The position numbers and the translations under genes are program-made. A stretch of DNA of 64,000 nt from Clostridia bacterium. GTDB taxonomy: Bacteria; Bacillota; Clostridia; Christensenellales; UBA1242. The notes under the pieces were generated by a model that was given only the letters and a program-made list of their open reading frames with translations, had not been told where the DNA came from and searched no databases. The stretch lies in NCBI GenBank assembly GCA_017409005.1, contig JAFQTP010000003.1, positions 62,001 through 126,000 of the forward strand. The letters run 5' to 3'. Shown piece by piece: positions 61,853-64,000 of the stretch; within the stretch, counting starts at the first letter, position 1; every line of letters begins with the position of its first letter.

Positions 61853-63625
61853 ATGGACTCAAATTTAGACGAAGTTCAAGTTGAACAACCAGATAGTGGT
61901 GTTCAAACAAAAACATCTAAATCCAAATTTCGTAAAAAACCTGCTAAGTTTGCAGGTCCTAAAACTGCACCTGGGCTTAAATTTTCATTTTTAGGTGGTG
62001 TGGGCGAAATTGGTAAAAACATGATGGCGGTTGAGTATGGCAACGATATGATTATTATTGACGCTGGTTTAACTTTTCCATCAGACGACATGCCTGGCAT
62101 TGATTTAATAATTCCAGACTCAAACTATCTACTTCAAAATAAAGATAAAATTAAGGGTATGATTATAACCCATGGGCACGAGGATCACATTGGTGCTGTT
62201 CCTTACGTTTTACAAAACGTTAATGTTCCAATTTATGCAACAAGACTTACTTGTGCATTAATCGAAAACAAATTAAAAGAACACAAAAAAATTAAAGCAA
62301 AACTTGTTTCGGTTAAACCAAAAACCGTTATTAAACTTGGCGTGTTCTCAATTGAATTTGTTAAAGTTACTCACTCAATTGGTGGCGCTGTTGGGTTTGC
62401 TATTACAACACCTGCTGGTGTTTATTTCCACACAGGCGATTTTAAAGTGGATTACACTCCAATCGATGGCGAGGGTATGGACTTAGCACGACTTAGCGAA
62501 ATTAGCAAAAAGGGAGTTTTACTTCTTACTGCCGATTCAACTAATGCTGAACGCCCAGGCTTTAGTATTAGCGAAGCAAAAGTTGGTAAAACCATTGACG
62601 CAATTTTCTCACAAAACAAACAAAAACGTATTATTGTTGCAACTTTTGCAAGTAACATTTATCGTGTTCAACAACTACTTAACATTGCCGAAAAATACGG
62701 ACGTAAAATTGCTTTTAGTGGCCGAAGCATGATTAACGTTTGCGAAACTGCAAGTAAATTAGGCGATCTAAAATTTAATCGTGAAAATGTTGTTGATATT
62801 ACCAGAGTAGATAAATATCCTGATAACGAAATTTGTATTTTATCAACTGGAACACAAGGCGAGGCACGCAGTGCACTAACTCGTATGGCTGAAGGCGATT
62901 TTAACAAAATTGAAATTGGTGAAAACGATTTAATTATTCTTTCTAGTTCAACTATTCCTGGCAACGAAAAAGCAATTAACAATGTTATTAACTTGCTTTA
63001 TAAAAAAGGTGCTGAAGTTATTTACGAATCGTTAGCCGAAGTTCACACATCAGGCCATGCTTATCAAGAAGAACTTAAAACATTGCACGCTTTATTAAAA
63101 CCTAAATTCTTTATGCCTGTTCATGGCGAATATAGGCACTTAAAAGCACATGCTAATTTGGCTGAAGCAATGGGTATGCCAAAACAAAACATATTACTTC
63201 CAGACCTTGGCGACCAAATTACCATTACTAAAAACACAATGCAAAAAACAGGAGTTGTTCCTTGTGGTTCACTTCTTATTGATGGTGTTGGTGTTAGTGA
63301 AGTTGGTAGTTCAATTTTACGTGATAGAATGCAACTTAGCGAAGAGGGGGTTTGTGTTGTTGTTATTACCATTAGTATGTTAACTGGTGCGTTAACAAGC
63401 AAACCAGACATTATTTCACGTGGTTTCATTTATAAATCGGATTCTGAGTTTGATGTTATGGAAGAAGCTAAAAATGTTGTTATAAACACAATTAGCCAAA
63501 CCGACTTCAAATCACACGATTGGTCAGAAATTAAAACAAACATTAAAAAGAACTTAACTGGTTTCTTTGCACGTCAAATAAAATGCCGTCCAATGGTTAT
63601 TCCAATTATTTTAGAAACTAAATAA
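61853..63625 (+). CDS. rnj: Ribonuclease J
   Basis: 590 residues. 5'-3' exo- and endoribonuclease in mRNA decay and rRNA maturation. Metallo-beta-lactamase site HGHEDHIGAVPYV, HSIGGAVGF, HTGDFKVD; beta-CASP part with LLTADSTNAERPG, FASNIYRVQQLLNIA and TGTQGEARSALTRMA, then HTSGHA and MPVHGEYRHL. The N-terminal about 45 residues are a basic, disordered extension. AAGGAG precedes ATG 61853. Confidence 0.95.
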   Translation: MDSNLDEVQVEQPDSGVQTKTSKSKFRKKPAKFAGPKTAPGLKFSFLGGVGEIGKNMMAVEYGNDMIIIDAGLTFPSDDMPGIDLIIPDSNYLLQNKDKIKGMIITHGHEDHIGAVPYVLQNVNVPIYATRLTCALIENKLKEHKKIKAKLVSVKPKTVIKLGVFSIEFVKVTHSIGGAVGFAITTPAGVYFHTGDFKVDYTPIDGEGMDLARLSEISKKGVLLLTADSTNAERPGFSISEAKVGKTIDAIFSQNKQKRIIVATFASNIYRVQQLLNIAEKYGRKIAFSGRSMINVCETASKLGDLKFNRENVVDITRVDKYPDNEICILSTGTQGEARSALTRMAEGDFNKIEIGENDLIILSSSTIPGNEKAINNVINLLYKKGAEVIYESLAEVHTSGHAYQEELKTLHALLKPKFFMPVHGEYRHLKAHANLAEAMGMPKQNILLPDLGDQITITKNTMQKTGVVPCGSLLIDGVGVSEVGSSILRDRMQLSEEGVCVVVITISMLTGALTSKPDIISRGFIYKSDSEFDVMEEAKNVVINTISQTDFKSHDWSEIKTNIKKNLTGFFARQIKCRPMVIPIILETK

Positions 63626-63633
63626 TAAAAATT

Positions 63634-63668
63634 AAAAAAGGTGTAAGAAAACTTACACTTTTTTGTTT
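63634..63668 (+). terminator. Terminator of rnj
   Basis: AAAAAGGTGTAAG/CTTACACTTTTT stem with a 4-nt loop. Confidence 0.85.
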
Positions 63669-63677
63669 TGTTTTGCT
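63669..63677 (+). promoter_or_regulatory. Extended -10 before the O-methyltransferase gene
   Basis: TGC-TATAAT ends 9 nt before the ATG; no -35 is visible, as it would lie in the rnj terminator. Confidence 0.5.
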
Positions 63678-63686
63678 ATAATTAAC

Positions 63687-64000
63687 ATGTTATGAGTAAT
63701 TTAAAAGAATTAACAAAACTTAATAGTGAAGCCGAAAAAAAATACGAAAGAACACTTAATAACGAAATGAAACAAATTTTAACCTATGCCAGAGCTAATT
63801 TTATTCCGGTGCTTCTAGAGGATACTGCAAAACTTTTGTTTAACACAATTTATAATTTTAAACCAACAACAGTTTTAGAAATTGGCACAGCTATTGGCTA
63901 TTCCGGCACGCTAATTTTAAATGCAACAAATTGTAATTTAACAACAATCGAAAATTTTGAAAGTAACTATAATCTTGCAAAACAACATTTTGCCGAAGCC
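63687..64000 (+). CDS. O-methyltransferase (TrmR/YrrM-like), 3' end outside window
   Basis: 104 residues visible. SAM-dependent class I methyltransferase: VLLEDTAKLLFNTI, then motif I VLEIGTAIGYSGTLIL and the acidic end of strand 2, TTIENFESNY. Known relatives methylate 5-hydroxyuridine in tRNA. ATG 63687 has no SD and follows a -10 by 9 nt, so it may be leaderless. The right edge cuts the gene. Confidence 0.85.

Overview
The window is about 64 kb of AT-rich DNA (roughly 30% GC by eye) from a spore-forming, Clostridia-like Firmicute, most likely an uncultured gut lineage. The evidence is the germination protease GPR, a PdaB-like deacetylase, the complete ctsR-mcsA-mcsB-clpC operon with a perfect CtsR operator, RNase J, long-form HPF, PolA with a degenerate proofreading domain, ThyX and class II LysS. 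TGA is used as a stop (for example at 3104-3106), so the code is standard bacterial. Genes are tightly packed, and most transcription units end in intrinsic terminators.

Layout. 1-14 kb: gpr (cut by the window edge), thyX, an acetyltransferase behind a leader hairpin, a three-domain HTH/P-loop kinase/CYTH protein, a radical SAM gene, tRNA-Leu(CAA) followed by a 94-nt direct repeat, ispH, two acetyltransferases, polA, a lytic transglycosylase, lysS and degV. 14-21.7 kb: an amidohydrolase-like protein that has lost its metal ligands, a 22-residue membrane peptide gene with its own promoter and terminator, the CtsR operon, hpf, and an orphan ABC ATPase with a PucR-type HTH protein. 21.8-34.5 kb: an AprX-like protease group, a cysteine desulfurase divergent from a DUF3343 carrier, nth-obgE-yhbY, PAP2-tsaE-tsaB-rimI-hydrolase, and murF-ddl. 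34.6-47 kb: a short HTH regulator, a secreted propeller protein, murG, a type II topoisomerase pair, a PdaB-like deacetylase, an SSB-like protein and a large surface protein.

47.2-59.7 kb is the most unusual region. It is a one-directional phage-type cassette: late-type regulator, TerL, two small proteins, portal, scaffold, capsid, connector, propeller-like tail protein, unknown beta-rich protein, coiled-coil protein and two holins. It starts at a strong promoter with upstream iterons and a LexA-like box, and ends at a terminator. I find no integrase, replication genes, small terminase, endolysin or att repeats, yet the key TerL residues are intact. It may be a domesticated short-tailed particle (gene-transfer-agent-like) rather than a normal prophage. 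One host-type SH3/membrane gene lies inside it on the opposite strand.

59.8-64 kb returns to host genes: two membrane proteins, RNase J, and the start of an O-methyltransferase. Several genes (7682, 25299, 59837, 63687) have a good -10 element only a few bases before the start codon and no Shine-Dalgarno sequence, suggesting leaderless translation alongside the usual SD-led mode.
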